The notes beneath the pieces were generated by a model. That model had not been told where the DNA came from and made no database searches. It saw nothing but the letters and a program-made list of their open reading frames with translations. Below, in pieces: positions 1-7,032 of a stretch of 28,132 bases of DNA. Both the position numbers and the translations under genes were made by a program. The first letter of the stretch is position 1. Each line of letters starts with the position of its first letter. The stretch spans positions 1 through 28,132 of the forward strand of contig JALOAS010000035.1 in the NCBI GenBank assembly GCA_023228705.1, given 5' to 3'. The DNA comes from Ottowia sp. (GTDB lineage: Bacteria > Pseudomonadota > Gammaproteobacteria > Burkholderiales > Burkholderiaceae_C).

Positions 1-1173
1 ATGGACGTGGCTGCCATGGTCGCGCGCAAGGATGCGGTGGTCCGGCAGAACAACGACGGGCTCCTGTACCTGTTCAAGAAGAACAAGGTCGGCTTTTTCC
101 ACGGCCGCGGCGCGTTTGCCAAGGCAGCGGACGGCGGCTACCAGATCGCCGTCAGCGGCGAGAAGGAGCAGACGATTACCGGCAAGCAGGTGATCGTGGC
201 CACCGGCTCGAGCCCGCGGGCGCTGCCGGGCACCGCGTTTGACGAGGTGCAGGTCCTCAGCAACGACGGCGCGCTGGCGCTGCAGAAGACCCCCGCCAGG
301 CTGGGCGTCATCGGCTCTGGCGTGATCGGCTTGGAGCTGGGCAGCGTCTGGCGCCGCCTGGGCGCGAAGGTCAGCATCCTGGAGGCACTGCCCGAGTTCC
401 TGGGCACCGTTGACCAGCAGGTGGCCCGGGAAGCGGCCAAGGCGTTTGACCGGCAGGGACTGCAGATCACGCTGGGCGCGCGGGTGAGCGGCGTCAAGGT
501 CAACAAGAAAAGCGTGTCCGTGACGTATTCCGATGCCGACGGCAAGGAGCACAAGCTGGGCGTGGACAAGCTGATCGTCGCCATAGGCCGCGTCGCCAAC
601 ACCGACGGCCTGCAGGCCGACCGGGTCGGGCTGGAGCTGGACGCGCACGGTGCCATTGCGGTGGACGAGAACTGCAAGACCAACCTGCCCGGCGTCTGGG
701 CCGTGGGCGACGTGGTGCGCGGGCCCATGCTGGCGCACAAGGCCGAGGAAGAAGGCGTTGCGGTGGCCGAGCGCATTGCCGGCCAGCACGGGCACGTGGA
801 CTTCAACCTGATTCCCTCGGTCATCTACACCAGCCCGGAGATCGCCTGGGTCGGCCGCAACGAGCAGCAGCTCAAGGAAGCAGGTGTCAAGTACCGGGCG
901 GGGATGTTCCCTTTCATGGCCAACGGCCGGGCTCGGGCCTTGGGCAATACCACGGGTTTTGTCAAGATCCTGGCCGATGCCGGCACCGACGAAATCCTGG
1001 GCGTGCACATGATCGGCCCCAGCGCCAGCGAACTCATTGCCGAGGCGGCGGTTGCCATGGCGTTCCGTGCGTCCAGCGAAGACATCGCGCGCATTTGCCA
1101 TGCACACCCGACGCTGAGCGAGGCGACCAAGGAAGCGGCGCTGGCCGTGGCCAAGCGCGCCATCAACTTCTGA
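1..1173 (+). CDS. lpdA: Dihydrolipoyl dehydrogenase (E3), 3' part
   Basis: FAD-dependent E3 subunit that reoxidises the lipoyl arm of the 2-oxoglutarate or pyruvate dehydrogenase complex, passing electrons to NAD+. The 390 visible residues lack the N-terminal FAD-binding GxGxxG and the redox CxxxxC, so the gene begins upstream of the window; the ATG at position 1 aligns with an internal methionine of the family. Visible are the VATGS segment, the NAD-binding fingerprint GSGVIGLELGSVW (about residues 105-117), the second FAD-contact motif WAVGDVV, and the C-terminal catalytic HPTLSE of the dimerisation domain. Full-length members have about 475 residues. Position just before zapE is typical of Burkholderiales, where this copy usually closes the odhAB operon (known context; not visible here). 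Confidence 0.95.
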   Translation: MDVAAMVARKDAVVRQNNDGLLYLFKKNKVGFFHGRGAFAKAADGGYQIAVSGEKEQTITGKQVIVATGSSPRALPGTAFDEVQVLSNDGALALQKTPARLGVIGSGVIGLELGSVWRRLGAKVSILEALPEFLGTVDQQVAREAAKAFDRQGLQITLGARVSGVKVNKKSVSVTYSDADGKEHKLGVDKLIVAIGRVANTDGLQADRVGLELDAHGAIAVDENCKTNLPGVWAVGDVVRGPMLAHKAEEEGVAVAERIAGQHGHVDFNLIPSVIYTSPEIAWVGRNEQQLKEAGVKYRAGMFPFMANGRARALGNTTGFVKILADAGTDEILGVHMIGPSASELIAEAAVAMAFRASSEDIARICHAHPTLSEATKEAALAVAKRAINF

Positions 1174-1181
1174 CTGAGCCG

Positions 1182-2348
1182 ATGCGGCCCCATGCGTCGG
1201 CCCGGACGTGGCCGTTGGCACCAGCCTGTGCCCCGCCCGCGCAGAGACACGGCAGCATCCTTGCAGCCTACAAGGCCGAACTGCAAAAACGCGGCTACCG
1301 CAGCGACCCGGCGCAACTGCGTGCGGTGGCGGCGCTGCAGCGCTGCGCCGACGACTGGACCGCGTACAAGGACAGGCGCTCGAACCGGCTGAAGAAACTC
1401 TTCAACCACCCGGACATTCCAAAGGGCGTCTACCTGTACGGCGACGTGGGGCGCGGCAAGAGCTTCCTCATGGACCTGTTCTACCGGGCCGTGCCCATCC
1501 GCCGCAAGACGCGGCTGCACTTTCATGAGTTCATGCGCGAGGTGCACCACGAGCTGCGCAAGCTGCAGGGCACGGTCAACCCGCTGGACGAGCTGGGCCG
1601 GCGCATGGCCGTGCGCTTCAAGCTGATCTGCTTTGATGAATTCCACGTGGCAGACATCACCGATGCCATGATCCTGCACCGCCTGCTGGCCGCACTGTTT
1701 GACAACGGCGTGGGTTTTGTCACCACGAGCAACTTCAAGCCCGATGACCTGTACCCGGAGGGCCTGCATCGCGACCGCATCCTGCCGGCCATCAACCTGC
1801 TCAATGCGCGCATGCGGGTGGTCAGCGTCGACAACGGCGTGGACTACCGGCGCCGGGCGCTGGGCAAGATCCGCACGTACCACAGCCCGCTGGGTGCGGC
1901 GGCAGACGCTGCCATGGCAGCGGCTTACGCGCAGCTGGCATCCGGGCTGGACGAAGATCCCGTGCTGCAGGTGGAAGGGCGCAAGATCCGCGCGCGCCGG
2001 CGCGCAGGCGACGTGGCCTGGTTCGACTTCAGCGTGCTTTGCGGCGGGCCGCGCTCGCAAAATGATTACCTGGAGCTGGCCGAGCGTTTCAACACCATCG
2101 TCCTGTCCGGTGTACCGCAGATGAGCGCGCGGATGGCATCGCCGGCACGACGCTACACGTGGCTCGTCGACGTCCTGTACGACCGCGGCGTCAAGCTGAT
2201 ACAGTCTGCGGAAGTGGCACCGGAACTGCTTTATACCAGCGGCCCGCTGGCGCATGAATTCCCGCGCACCGTCTCGCGCCTGGCCGAGATGCAGAGCCCC
2301 GAGTACCTGGCACAGGCGCGACGCCTGGTCGACACGCAGCTGACATGA
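1182..2348 (+). CDS. zapE: Cell division protein ZapE (AFG1-like ATPase)
   Basis: AAA-type ATPase of the ZapE/AFG1 family, known in E. coli to act on FtsZ at the constricting ring. The 388-residue protein has Walker A GDVGRGKS at about residues 87-94 and Walker B LICFDEFH with the acidic pair at 152-153, followed by an AFG1-like C-terminal half. The ATG at 1182 is chosen because it lies 8 nt after the lpdA stop and leaves a short leader before the conserved ILAAYKAELQKRGYR start of the domain; an earlier in-frame ATG at 1095 sits inside lpdA and would add unconserved residues. No strong Shine-Dalgarno is visible before 1182, so the start is moderately sure. The stop overlaps the next gene by ATGA, suggesting cotranslation. 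Confidence 0.92.
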   Translation: MRPHASARTWPLAPACAPPAQRHGSILAAYKAELQKRGYRSDPAQLRAVAALQRCADDWTAYKDRRSNRLKKLFNHPDIPKGVYLYGDVGRGKSFLMDLFYRAVPIRRKTRLHFHEFMREVHHELRKLQGTVNPLDELGRRMAVRFKLICFDEFHVADITDAMILHRLLAALFDNGVGFVTTSNFKPDDLYPEGLHRDRILPAINLLNARMRVVSVDNGVDYRRRALGKIRTYHSPLGAAADAAMAAAYAQLASGLDEDPVLQVEGRKIRARRRAGDVAWFDFSVLCGGPRSQNDYLELAERFNTIVLSGVPQMSARMASPARRYTWLVDVLYDRGVKLIQSAEVAPELLYTSGPLAHEFPRTVSRLAEMQSPEYLAQARRLVDTQLT

Positions 2349-2707
2349 ACGCTCGCCTGCTCATCCTTTCCCTGAGCCTGTGCGCCGCATCGCTGTGCAG
2401 CGCGGCCGCCGCCGGCGTGCGGGCGCCGCCGCAAGACGCCGACGACGCCAGCTTTGCCGCCTGGATCACCGGGCAGCGCGAAGACGTGGCGCAGCAGCGC
2501 GCTGCTGCGATCCGGGCGTTTGAGGCGCAGGAGCTGGTCTGCTGGCGCCGTTTTGCCGTCAACGACTGCCTGCGTGCGGCCCGCAGCAAGCGCCGGCAGC
2601 AGCTCGATGCGCTGCGCAAACAGGACTTGCAGCTCAACGACCTGGAGCGGCAGCGGCGAGCAGACAAGCGTCTGCGTGCCATTGGCGACAAGGAAGAAGA
2701 CCGCTAG
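2345..2707 (+). CDS. Uncharacterised small exported protein with a Cys pair
   Basis: A 120-residue protein I cannot assign a function. It starts with a clear Sec signal peptide (hydrophobic residues 4-23, small residues SAAAAG at the likely cleavage site), so a periplasmic location is expected. The mature part is charged and probably helical or coiled-coil from residue 45 to the end. Its distinctive segment is CWRRFAVNDC (Cys66 and Cys75), followed by an Arg/Lys/Glu-rich helix. I recall similar short exported proteins in other Burkholderiales with a C-x3-RFAV-x2-C core, all unnamed; this is memory, not a search. It overlaps zapE by ATGA, so it is probably translated with it, and its stop overlaps that of the convergent phosphatase. 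Confidence 0.75.
   Translation: MNARLLILSLSLCAASLCSAAAAGVRAPPQDADDASFAAWITGQREDVAQQRAAAIRAFEAQELVCWRRFAVNDCLRAARSKRRQQLDALRKQDLQLNDLERQRRADKRLRAIGDKEEDR
2704..2707. other. Shared CTAG: overlapping stop codons of convergent genes
   Basis: The palindrome CTAG supplies TAG as the stop of the exported-protein gene on the + strand (2705-2707) and TAG as the stop of the phosphatase gene on the - strand (2706-2704). No intergenic space remains, so any transcription terminator must lie inside the opposing coding region. Confidence 0.95.
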
Positions 2708-3498
2708 CCCTTGCGCCGCAGCGGTGCGGGCCTGGCTTGCGTCCTGGCCAGTTTGATCTTCAGGACCAGCGCGGACAGGTTGTCGCCGCCACCGTCTGCG
2801 CGCTCGTGCGCCTTCTTGATCAGGAAGCGGCAGGCGTCGCTGGCGGGCAGGGTGTCGATGACCATGGCCAGCTCCTGCGTCGTGAAGTAATGCCACAGGC
2901 CGTCAGAGCAGAGCAGCAGCGAATCGCCAACGGCCATGCGCTGCAGTTGTGCCGACACCACCGTTGGCGTATCGTCCATGCCCAGGCACGCGGTGAGCAC
3001 GTTGGATTGCGGGTGCACCAGCGCTTCCTCGGGGGTGATGGCGCCGTGTTCGACCAGGGTCTGCACGTATGAATGATCGCTGCTCTGATGCACCAACTCC
3101 GCGCCGCGGAACTTGTAGACGCGCGAGTCGCCGCAGTGGACGCTGTAGCATTTGCCGCCGGGATTGAGGATGAACGCCGCGATGGTGCTGTGCGGGCTCT
3201 GCTCGGATGCAATCGCGGTCAGGCGGATCATCGCGTGTGCTTCCATTGCGATCTGTTGCAGCAGGACACCGCCGTCGTCGGATTCGGGTGCGTAGCGGTT
3301 GAACAGCTGACGGGCGGTCAGGATGACCTGCTCGGCCGCCGCCTTGCCGCCCGTCTTGCCACCCATGCCGTCGGCAATGACGCCCATGATACAGCCGTTG
3401 ACGCGCACATGGGACCACAACGCAAATTGGTCTTGTTGGTATTTTCGGTCGCCGCGGTGCAGGCCTGCCGCCGCTTCGATCCGGTACTGATCTTCCAT
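2704..3498 (-). CDS. PP2C-family protein serine/threonine phosphatase
   Basis: Metal-dependent phosphoprotein phosphatase of the bacterial PP2C/Stp type, 264 residues and cytoplasmic (no signal peptide or membrane segment). Metal-site motifs are present in order: ADGMGGKTGG (Asp43), GDSRVY (123-128), CSDGLW (Asp199) and GGGDN (Asp239). The first motif reads RKYQQDQF where the family usually has N(Q/E)D, so Asp23 is kept but the Asn is replaced by Gln. The start at 3498 (complement) is chosen because homology begins there and a purine-rich GAAGAAAG lies just upstream; the frame stays open about 150 nt further upstream, but across what looks like the promoter. No partner kinase gene is in the window. 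The targets are unknown; it could counteract a Hanks-type kinase elsewhere. Confidence 0.9.
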   Translation of the reverse strand: MEDQYRIEAAAGLHRGDRKYQQDQFALWSHVRVNGCIMGVIADGMGGKTGGKAAAEQVILTARQLFNRYAPESDDGGVLLQQIAMEAHAMIRLTAIASEQSPHSTIAAFILNPGGKCYSVHCGDSRVYKFRGAELVHQSSDHSYVQTLVEHGAITPEEALVHPQSNVLTACLGMDDTPTVVSAQLQRMAVGDSLLLCSDGLWHYFTTQELAMVIDTLPASDACRFLIKKAHERADGGGDNLSALVLKIKLARTQARPAPLRRKG

Positions 3499-3520
3499 GA
3501 CGCTTTCTTCGGCTCCAGGA

Positions 3521-3566
3521 TGTGTCTTATTGTAAACAAAGCCTGTGTCATATTGTGTCTTATTGT
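3521..3566. promoter_or_regulatory. Three 13-bp direct repeats before the phosphatase gene
   Basis: TGTGTCTTATTGT occurs exactly at 3521-3533 and 3554-3566, and once more with one mismatch (TGTGTCATATTGT) at 3544-3556, overlapping the third copy by 3 nt. Steps between copies are 23 and 10 bp, close to whole helical turns. The block is markedly AT-rich against the GC-rich surroundings and lies 23-68 nt upstream of the phosphatase start codon (read on the - strand the repeat is ACAATAAGACACA). A -10-like TACAAT on the - strand (+ strand 3529-3534) overlaps the proximal copy. Most likely this is the phosphatase promoter with iterated operator sites; the binding protein is unknown. Confidence 0.6.
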
Positions 3567-3599
3567 CATGCCGCTGCGTGAATTTGTTGTAAAGACCGG

Positions 3600-3966
3600 C
3601 CGCGGTCCGGCCACGTCCCGAAGTGGCCCACCCGCTGCGCGGCCGCATGCGCCCAACTGATGCGCAAGCATGGTCAGCGCACCGGATGACAGATGATCTC
3701 GGCCCTTGCGGGCCTTGGATGAAAGCCGCCTGTGGCGGCTGATGAAGGTTTGGCGTCCAGCGTCCAGCGTGCGCCCCGCTACGCTCAACGCCGGCGCACT
3801 TCGCTCGACCTCTTCATCAAGGTGCGCCCGTGGCGTCGCGGCGCGACCGATAATCAGCGCAGATGCACCGGCCTGAACCCGGTTGCCGTGGGTCCTGCGG
3901 TGCCAGGCTCCAAGCGGCGCGCCGCCGGCTTGCAGCCACCGCACCGCCTGCCGTTTTTTCCTGGTC
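3600..3966. other. Gene-free, hairpin-rich region before the helicase
   Basis: No convincing gene is visible. In order it holds: inverted repeat GGCCAC/GTGGCC (3609-3614 with 3623-3628); GGCCC-TTGC-GGGCC (3701-3714); AGCCGCC-TGT-GGCGGCT (3724-3740); an 8-bp pair TGATGAAG (3740-3747) with CTTCATCA (3812-3819) enclosing a 7-bp pair GTGCGCC (3769-3775) with GGCGCAC (3793-3799); two tandem copies of GCGTCCA (3753-3766); and a second GTGCGCC (3822-3828) that could compete for the same partner. A T-run (3954-3959) lies just before the helicase start. It may be the helicase leader, a structured RNA or a decayed repeat element; no known RNA family was recognised. Confidence 0.5.
3724..3740. repeat. 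7-bp hairpin AGCCGCC/GGCGGCT
   Basis: Perfect 7-bp inverted repeat with a 3-nt loop (TGT), 5' to the larger nested structure 3740-3819. It could fold in a transcript of either strand. It is not followed by a T-run, so it is not a classical intrinsic terminator. Confidence 0.6.
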
Positions 3967-6006
3967 ATGACCTCGTCCCCCACCTCGCTGGAAGCACACG
4001 CTGCCGCTGTCTTTGAAGCAGGCGGCGCGCTGCATGGTGGCGCCAGCGGGCTGTCGTTGCGTTCCGGACAGGTGAGCATGGCGCGCGCCGTGGCGCACAC
4101 GCTCGAGCACGGCGGCGCGCTGGTGGTCGAGGCAGCAACCGGCGTGGGCAAGACCTTTGCCTACCTGGTGCCGGCGCTGCTGTCGGGCCAGCGCGTGCTG
4201 ATCTCAACCGCAACCAAGGCGTTGCAGGACCAGCTTTTCGAGCGCGATCTGCCGCGGCTGTCCGATGCACTGGGCGTTCCGGTGCGCAAGGCGCTGCTCA
4301 AGGGGCGTTCCAGCTACCTGTGCCTGCACCGCATGGACCTGGCCGGGCAGAGCCTGCCGCCGGGCGCGCACGACATGCGTCGCCAGCTGGCCCAGGTGCA
4401 GCGCTGGGCGCGAAGCACCGACAGCGGTGACCTGGCCGAACTGTCCGGCCTGGACGAGGACGCGCCCATCCTGCCCTGGGTGACCAGCACGCGCGAGAAC
4501 TGCCTGGGAGCGGACTGTCCGCATTTCCGCGATTGCTGGGTCAACCGCGCGCGCCGGGCCGCGATGGCCGCCGACGTCGTCGTCATCAACCACCACCTCT
4601 TTTTTGCCGACCTGGCAATCCGCGAGTCCGGCGTTGCCGAGTTGCTGCCCACCGTGCGCGTGGTCATCTTTGACGAGGCGCACAAGCTCAATCCCGTGGG
4701 CGTGCAGTTTCTTGGCGAGCAACTGGGCACCGGGCAGCTGCGCGATTACGTCAGCGACCTGCAGGTGGCCGGCCTGCAGCAGGCCCGTGGCCTGGCCGAC
4801 TGGCCGGGCCTGGCTGCGGGCATTGAAACGGCTGCGCTGCAGCTGCGCGAGGTGGCAGGGCGGCCGGCGCGTGGCGCCAGGACCCGCCTGGCCTGGGCCG
4901 GCGACGCGCCGCAGGGCATTGCGGCGGCAGCCTGGCAACCGGCGCTGACGCGTGTCGATGAAGCGCTGGGCGACGCTGCGGCGGCGCTGGCCCAGGTCGA
5001 TGAGTTGGGCCCGGACCTGGCGCGCCTGCACGAACGCGCGCTGGCGCTGCAGGCGCAGGCGCGGCGCTTTGCCCGGCCCGTGGACCCGGCCCGCGTTCGC
5101 TGGGCTGACGTGGGGGGCAGCCTGCGCCTGGTCGACTCGCCACTGGACATCGCCGAGACGGTGCGCACGCGGCTGCTGGGTGATTCAGGCGCCGACGCAG
5201 GCACCCCGGCCGGTACGGCGCGCTCCTGGGTGTTTGTCTCGGCCACGCTGGGCGACGATGCGCGCCTGAGCTGGTTCACCGAAAGCTGTGGCCTGCAGGA
5301 CGCCGACGTGCTGCGTATTGCCAGCCCCTTTGACTACCGGCGGCAGGCGGCCTTGTACGTGCCCACGCCTTTTGCCCGTCCAGGCAGCGAGGCGCATGTG
5401 GAGCAGGTGGCGCAGCTGGCCGCAACCGGTGCGCAGAAGCTGGGCGGCCGCACGCTGGTGCTGACGACGACGCGGCGCGCGCTGCGCCAGATTGCGCACT
5501 TGCTGGCACAGCATTTTGTCGGCAATACGCAGATCGAGGTGCTGGCGCAGGGGCAGCGCTCCAAGCGCGTCCTCATGGAACGCTTGCGCGAGGCCGCCGA
5601 GCCGGGCCAGCGCGGCTGCGTGCTGGTTGCATCCGCGTCGTTCTGGGAAGGCTTTGATGTGCCGGGCGATGCGCTGCAGCTGGTGGTGATCGACAAGCTG
5701 CCGTTCCCGCCGCCGGACGATCCGCTGGTCCAGGCCCGCTCGCAGCGCATCGAGGCGCAGGGGCAGAGCGCATTTTCCCGCTACTTCATGCCGGCGGCCG
5801 CAGTGGCGCTGAAGCAGGGCGCCGGCCGCCTGATCCGCAGCGAGTGCGACCGCGGCATCATTGCCTTGTGCGACCCGCGATTGCTGGAGAAGGGCTATGG
5901 CAAGCGCCTGCTGGCCGCGTTGCCGGACATGGCGCTGCTGCGTTCGACCGGTGCCTTCGAGACGGCGCTGGACCGGCTGGCTGCCGCGCACGCCACAACA
6001 GGTTGA
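3967..6006 (+). CDS. dinG: ATP-dependent DNA helicase, DinG/YoaA type
   Basis: Superfamily 2 iron-sulfur helicase (XPD-like group) of 679 residues, expected to unwind damaged or structured DNA 5'-3'. Walker A GVGKT is at residues 59-63 and the Walker B DEAH box at 236-239. Four cysteines placed to bind a 4Fe-4S cluster, C119, C179, C184 and C190, lie between them. The C-terminal helicase half carries the SASFWEGFD segment and the final QGAGRLIR motif. Length is between E. coli YoaA and DinG, so the exact orthologue is unsure. The ATG at 3967 is the first start giving a family-like N-terminus; an in-frame ATG at 3883 would translate the hairpin region and looks wrong. No clear Shine-Dalgarno is seen. 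It converges on bamD, with its stop inside an inverted repeat. Confidence 0.9.
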   Translation: MTSSPTSLEAHAAAVFEAGGALHGGASGLSLRSGQVSMARAVAHTLEHGGALVVEAATGVGKTFAYLVPALLSGQRVLISTATKALQDQLFERDLPRLSDALGVPVRKALLKGRSSYLCLHRMDLAGQSLPPGAHDMRRQLAQVQRWARSTDSGDLAELSGLDEDAPILPWVTSTRENCLGADCPHFRDCWVNRARRAAMAADVVVINHHLFFADLAIRESGVAELLPTVRVVIFDEAHKLNPVGVQFLGEQLGTGQLRDYVSDLQVAGLQQARGLADWPGLAAGIETAALQLREVAGRPARGARTRLAWAGDAPQGIAAAAWQPALTRVDEALGDAAAALAQVDELGPDLARLHERALALQAQARRFARPVDPARVRWADVGGSLRLVDSPLDIAETVRTRLLGDSGADAGTPAGTARSWVFVSATLGDDARLSWFTESCGLQDADVLRIASPFDYRRQAALYVPTPFARPGSEAHVEQVAQLAATGAQKLGGRTLVLTTTRRALRQIAHLLAQHFVGNTQIEVLAQGQRSKRVLMERLREAAEPGQRGCVLVASASFWEGFDVPGDALQLVVIDKLPFPPPDDPLVQARSQRIEAQGQSAFSRYFMPAAAVALKQGAGRLIRSECDRGIIALCDPRLLEKGYGKRLLAALPDMALLRSTGAFETALDRLAAAHATTG

Positions 6007-6070
6007 GCGTTTTGCGAACCGCGTTTTGCGTGGGCCGCAGCGCCCAACGCGCCACGCCAAACGCTCAACC
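6001..6070. terminator. Inverted repeat between helicase gene and bamD, likely bidirectional terminator
   Basis: GGTTGAGCGTTT (6001-6012) is exactly complementary to AAACGCTCAACC (6059-6070), a perfect 12-bp inverted repeat. After one mismatch the pairing continues for three more base pairs (GCG 6014-6016 with CGC 6055-6057). The interior contains further complementary stretches (GCGTGGGC with GCCCAACGC). The left arm includes the helicase stop codon (6004-6006); the right arm ends 8 nt before the bamD stop (6079-6081). Position between convergent genes and symmetry suggest it ends transcription from both sides, although no long T-tract follows either arm. Confidence 0.55.
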
Positions 6071-6078
6071 TCGCTCGC

Positions 6079-6882
6079 TCACCACAGTTGCCACCAGGGT
6101 TTCTTGGGGCTGGTGAAACCCTGCGCCATGTACGTGCTGTTGGGGTAGTTTTCCTCGAGCACGCGCTTGCTGTCGTCACGCAGCTGGTCCATGCCGAGCT
6201 GGTCGTAGGACTGCACCAGGATATACAGCGCCTCCTCCAGCGCCGGGGCGTCGCGGTAGTTCTTCAGCGCCTGCTGCGCGCGGTCTATGGCCGCCACGTA
6301 GGCGCCGCGCTTGAAGTAGAAGCGGGCCACGTGCACCTCGTGCTGCGCCAGCGCGTTGATGGTGTAGCGCATGCGCGCCCGGGCGTCGGGCGCGTAGCGG
6401 GACTCCGGGAAGCGCGACACCAGCTCGCTGAACGCCTCGAACGCCTCCTTGGCCGCGTGCTGGTCGCGCTCGGACAGGTCCTGGCGCGACAGGAAGGAAA
6501 ACAGGCCCAGCTTGTCGTTGAAGTTGATGATGCCCTTGAGGTAGAGCGCGTAGTCCATGGCCGGGCTGGCCGGATGCAGCCGCATGAAGCGGTCCAGCGT
6601 GGCCAGCGCCTCGGCGCGTTGCTCGTTCTTGTACTGTGCATACGCCTTGTCCAGCTGCGCCTGCTGCGCCAGCGGCGTGCCGGCGGCCCGACCCTCCAGC
6701 GTCTCGAACAGCGGGATGGCCTTGTCGTACGCGCCGGCCCTGGACTCTTCGCGGGCCTCGCTGTAGATCCGGTTGGGGCTCCAGCCTTCGGTCTGGTCCA
6801 CCGGCTTGGATGAGCAGGCGGCGAGCAAGACGCCGGCCATCAACATGCAGCCGGCTGCCGCCGATAATCTGGCGTATTGCAT
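6079..6882 (-). CDS. bamD: Outer membrane protein assembly factor BamD (lipoprotein)
   Basis: Essential lipoprotein of the BAM complex, which folds beta-barrel proteins into the outer membrane. The 267-residue product has a signal peptide with lipobox LLAAC (Cys23), followed by SSKPVDQTEGW and TPR-type helical repeats over the rest of the protein. The WSPNRIYSEARE segment and a RFPESRYA-type repeat fit BamD. The start at 6882 is supported by AAGGA about 9 nt upstream on the - strand and by a normal signal peptide. Gene order bamD divergent from rluD is common in Beta- and Gammaproteobacteria. Its 3' end converges on the helicase gene. Another Bam lipoprotein, BamB, is encoded at 17034-18182. 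Confidence 0.95.
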   Translation of the reverse strand: MQYARLSAAAGCMLMAGVLLAACSSKPVDQTEGWSPNRIYSEAREESRAGAYDKAIPLFETLEGRAAGTPLAQQAQLDKAYAQYKNEQRAEALATLDRFMRLHPASPAMDYALYLKGIINFNDKLGLFSFLSRQDLSERDQHAAKEAFEAFSELVSRFPESRYAPDARARMRYTINALAQHEVHVARFYFKRGAYVAAIDRAQQALKNYRDAPALEEALYILVQSYDQLGMDQLRDDSKRVLEENYPNSTYMAQGFTSPKKPWWQLW

Positions 6883-6936
6883 GGGTTGTTGTCCTTCTGC
6901 TGCAGCAGGTTGTGGGTGGGCTCGTGCCCATGATTG

Positions 6937-6965
6937 CTTGCAACGGGCGTTGCCGCGACTGCAAG
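6937..6965. repeat. Nested inverted repeat in the bamD-rluD divergent region
   Basis: CTTGCA (6937-6942) is complementary to TGCAAG (6960-6965). Within that span GCAAC-GGGC-GTTGC (6940-6953) forms an alternative short hairpin. The element falls in the presumed bamD leader (- strand) and upstream of rluD. It could be an operator or leader structure; the sequence alone does not decide. Confidence 0.4.
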
Positions 6966-7007
6966 GCAGGCAGGATCATGCGGATCGTGCCGGGCCGCAG
7001 CGCGTTC

Positions 7008-7013
7008 ATTATA
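7008..7013 (-). promoter_or_regulatory. Candidate -10 box (TATAAT) for bamD
   Basis: Read on the - strand this is a perfect TATAAT, about 125 nt upstream of the bamD start codon. No good -35 is seen at 16-18 nt spacing (best is CCATTT), so the assignment rests mostly on the -10 in an otherwise GC-rich region. On the + strand the same bases offer TTATAT or TATATC about 20 nt before the rluD start, so the two divergent promoters may overlap. Confidence 0.4.
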
Positions 7014-7032
7014 TCGGCGGGCCGCAGGGAAA

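Noticed and set aside
825..2255. Long open frame on the - strand opposite lpdA and zapE
   Set aside because: It is the mirror of GC-rich coding sequence with strong family motifs on the + strand. Its translation is low in recognisable domains and rich in Arg, His, Gln and Val, as expected from an antisense frame.
3073..3660. 195-codon + strand frame antisense to the phosphatase gene
   Set aside because: It crosses the phosphatase promoter repeats and lacks domain features; the - strand has all PP2C motifs.
3954..3959. T6 run before the helicase start as an intrinsic terminator
   Set aside because: No stable stem abuts the T-run; the nearest pairing (GCGGTG with CACCGC) is distant. It lies only 7 nt before the start codon.
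3883..3966. Longer N-terminus for the helicase from ATG 3883
   Set aside because: The extra residues are Cys/Arg-rich, unlike the family, and would translate the leader and its T-run; ATG 3967 gives the expected start.
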